NCBI RefSeq assembly: GCF_021026375.1 | Contig: NZ_JAJNDB010000004.1 | Span: forward strand, 186,001 to 250,000 | Origin: Actinomycetospora endophytica | GTDB taxonomy: Bacteria > Actinomycetota > Actinomycetes > Mycobacteriales > Pseudonocardiaceae | Direction: 5' to 3' | Length of the DNA stretch: 64,000 nt | Part shown: positions 62,356 to 64,000 of the stretch, in pieces | Layout of the letters: every line of letters starts with the position of its first letter | How positions within the stretch are numbered: position 1 is the first letter of the stretch | Made by a program: the position numbers and the translations under genes | The notes under the pieces: model-generated | What the model was told of the DNA's origin: nothing | The model's database searches: none | Seen by the model: the letters and a program-made list of their open reading frames with translations, nothing else

Positions 62356-64000
62356 GTGAGCGAACAGGGAGGTGACGGCCCCGCCGACCGGGCCATCCGG
62401 GCGGTGGAGGGCGTGCGCGCCGTCGAGGCCGCGACCGAGGGTGGCGCGACGCCGCCGACCCGGTGGCAGGCCCACGCGCCGCTGCTCAAGCTCGCGGGCG
62501 CCGTCGGAGCCGCCGCGTACGCCGCCGGAGTGGGGTACGGCCTGTCCGAGGGGACCGCATCGGCCGAGCTGGTCGACCACCAGACCCCGCTCGGCCCGGG
62601 CGACGGCCCCGCCGCGGGAGCGGACGGCCCCGGGCCGGCCGGAGGCGGACCGGGCGACCCGGGCGGTCCCGGGCCGGGGGCGCCGGGTGCACCGGGCGGC
62701 GCCGAGGGCGGCGGTCACGTCACGGTCGAGCAGGAGGTCGGCGGGGCGGGGGTGACCCCGGACCACGTCTCGAGCTCGGTCGGGCACGGCGCCGACGGCT
62801 CCGTCGTCGCGAGCGTCTCCAGCAGCTACCACGTCGGCGGCTCCGGAGGCGCGCAGCACGGCGGGGGCGGCCCGACCGGTCGCGGCCACGAGGGCGGCGG
62901 ACAGTCCGGGGCCGGCCAGCAGGGCGGGCACGACGACGGCGGGATTCTCGTCCAGCAGTACGAGACGGTCGTCGTCAAGGAGGACGCCGCGGGGAACTTC
63001 GTCGTCGACAGCCACCTCGTCGTCGTCGTGCACTACGGCGGGCACGAGTACAGCTACGACGGCCACGACGTCTACACCGTGAGCCCCTCCGAGCACGCCG
63101 ACCTGGTGGTGCACCAGCACGAGGACGTCGTCGTCCACGAGCGGCCGGACGGCAGCTACTCGGTCGCCGTCGACGCCCACACGACGGTCGCCGTCGTCCC
63201 CGACACCGACGGCCACTTCGACGCGAACGTCACCCAGGAGGAGTCGACCACCGCCGACGGCGGGCACGGCCACGGGCAGGGCCACGGCGACGGGCACCTG
63301 ACCACCGACCAGTACGAGGGCGCGGACGACCGCGGCGGGCACGGCACGATCACCCAGATCGAGCACACCGACGGCCACGGCACGCAGACCGAGGACGCGG
63401 ACGGCCGCGGCACCGGGGACGTCACCCAGGACCAGGACGGCGGCGACGGCGTCGACCAGACCCAGAACGCCGACACCCGCGACGGCGGGCACACCACCCA
63501 GAACCAGTCCGGCGGCAAGGGCTCGCACCAGGAGCAGAACGACGACGGCCGCGGTGGGCGGGGGAGCTCGCAGAACCAGAGCGGCGGCAAGGGTTCGCAC
63601 CAGACCCAGAACGCCGACGACCGCGGCGGCGGCCGCTCGACCCAGAACCAGTCCGGCGGCAAGGGCTCGCAGCAGGAGCAGAACGCGGACGACCGCGACG
63701 GCGCGGGGAGCTCCCAGAGCCAGGCCGCCGGGCGGGGCTCGCACCAGGAGCAGAACGCCGACGACCGCGGCGGCGGCGCGGGCACCCAGAGCCAGACCGC
63801 CGGGGCCGGGTCGCAGCAGTCGCACCGCCTCGACGAGCGCGACCTCCCGACCGGGACCCCCGGCGGCACCCCGGTCCCGACGACGACGGGTGCGGCTCCC
63901 GTCGGCGCGGCCGGCGCCGGGGCGCCGGTGGAGGCCGCGAACGGAGCGGTCGCCGCGGCCGCGACCGGGCTGGACACGGCCGGAACCGGCGCGGCGGCCC
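62356..64000 (+). CDS. Second repeat-rich protein of the ini-like locus (3' end outside window)
   Basis: The first 548 residues are visible. One hydrophobic segment (LLKLAGAVGAAAYAAGVGYG, about 47-66) is preceded by a helical N-terminus. A Gly/Pro linker (80-115) and a Val/His-rich strand region (about 190-290: VVVKEDAAGNFVVDSHLVVV, VYTVSPSEHADLVVHQHEDV) follow. About five ~24-residue repeats (about 375-495) read TQNQSGGKGSHQEQN then A/D DRGG. The Q-x-Q-x-G-G-x-G-S-x-Q-x-Q-N ladder recalls curlin-type amyloid repeats. An Ala/Pro/Gly-rich region continues past the window. Leaderless GTG start behind its own GAGTAG promoter. Possibly an envelope scaffold; no family recognised. Confidence 0.75.
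   Translation, partial: MSEQGGDGPADRAIRAVEGVRAVEAATEGGATPPTRWQAHAPLLKLAGAVGAAAYAAGVGYGLSEGTASAELVDHQTPLGPGDGPAAGADGPGPAGGGPGDPGGPGPGAPGAPGGAEGGGHVTVEQEVGGAGVTPDHVSSSVGHGADGSVVASVSSSYHVGGSGGAQHGGGGPTGRGHEGGGQSGAGQQGGHDDGGILVQQYETVVVKEDAAGNFVVDSHLVVVVHYGGHEYSYDGHDVYTVSPSEHADLVVHQHEDVVVHERPDGSYSVAVDAHTTVAVVPDTDGHFDANVTQEESTTADGGHGHGQGHGDGHLTTDQYEGADDRGGHGTITQIEHTDGHGTQTEDADGRGTGDVTQDQDGGDGVDQTQNADTRDGGHTTQNQSGGKGSHQEQNDDGRGGRGSSQNQSGGKGSHQTQNADDRGGGRSTQNQSGGKGSQQEQNADDRDGAGSSQSQAAGRGSHQEQNADDRGGGAGTQSQTAGAGSQQSHRLDERDLPTGTPGGTPVPTTTGAAPVGAAGAGAPVEAANGAVAAAATGLDTAGTGAAA

Overview
The window is very GC-rich and densely coded. It carries many GTG starts, four-base GTGA/ATGA stop-start overlaps, and start codons placed 6-8 nt after a TAnnnT hexamer, which is a leaderless-transcript layout. 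It also holds an actinobacterial backbone block (ruvC-ruvA-ruvB-yajC-secD-secF-apt-rel) and two LexA boxes of the actinobacterial TCGAAC-N4-GTTCGA type. These point to an actinomycete, most plausibly in or near the Pseudonocardiaceae; the genus cannot be fixed from the sequence alone. No rRNA, tRNA, CRISPR array, transposase or phage gene was seen.

Layout. 1-7.0 kb: a truncated AceE/transketolase-like enzyme, a quinone oxidoreductase, a polytopic glycosyltransferase-like membrane protein, a TipA-type MerR regulator divergent from a GNAT gene, and a GAF-GGDEF diguanylate cyclase. 7.0-13.8 kb: a minus-strand run of poorly known genes including three apparent paralogues, an ASCH-domain protein, a UDG-fold protein, D-amino-acid oxidase, CsbD, acylphosphatase, and an AlkB-like dioxygenase under a perfect LexA box. 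14.4-26.7 kb: ruvC, ruvAB (with its own LexA box), yajC, secD, secF, apt, an inserted FUSC transporter-like gene, and rel. 26.7-33.2 kb: AI-2E-family permease, pyruvate kinase, a PatB-type PLP enzyme, acetyl-CoA synthetase. 33.2-49.1 kb: a treZ-SGNH hydrolase-acyltransferase 3 operon, a 1639-residue sensor protein combining kinase, receiver, PP2C phosphatase, anti-sigma-kinase-like and STAS domains, an aldo/keto reductase, a ferric-reductase-like membrane protein, and treX-treY. 49.2-52.2 kb: HIT protein, histidine phosphatase, TMEM175-like channel, LuxR regulator, small helical protein.

52.2-64.0 kb is the most interesting part. A LAL-type (STAND ATPase plus LuxR HTH) regulator sits between a minus-strand operon (secreted protein, DUF6529-type membrane protein, Rieske lipoprotein) and a plus-strand operon. 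The plus-strand operon encodes a protein of 14 near-identical ~36-residue Gly-rich repeats with a His-rich tail, two dynamin-like GTPases resembling mycobacterial IniA and IniC, and a second repeat protein that runs off the window. Three palindromes GAGTAG-N3/4-CTACTC occur in the window at promoter positions. Each ends exactly 23 nt before an nAnnnT -10-like hexamer: one in front of the Rieske operon, one in front of the repeat/dynamin operon, and one in front of the last gene. This looks like a single regulon, an iniBAC-like envelope-stress system with different repeat proteins and an added electron-transfer arm.

Other structure includes a family of intergenic palindromes at gene 3' ends (4.6, 31.2, 33.2 and 43.2 kb) that carry some neighbouring stop codons in their arms, and a 19-bp tandem repeat plus a perfect hairpin behind pyruvate kinase.
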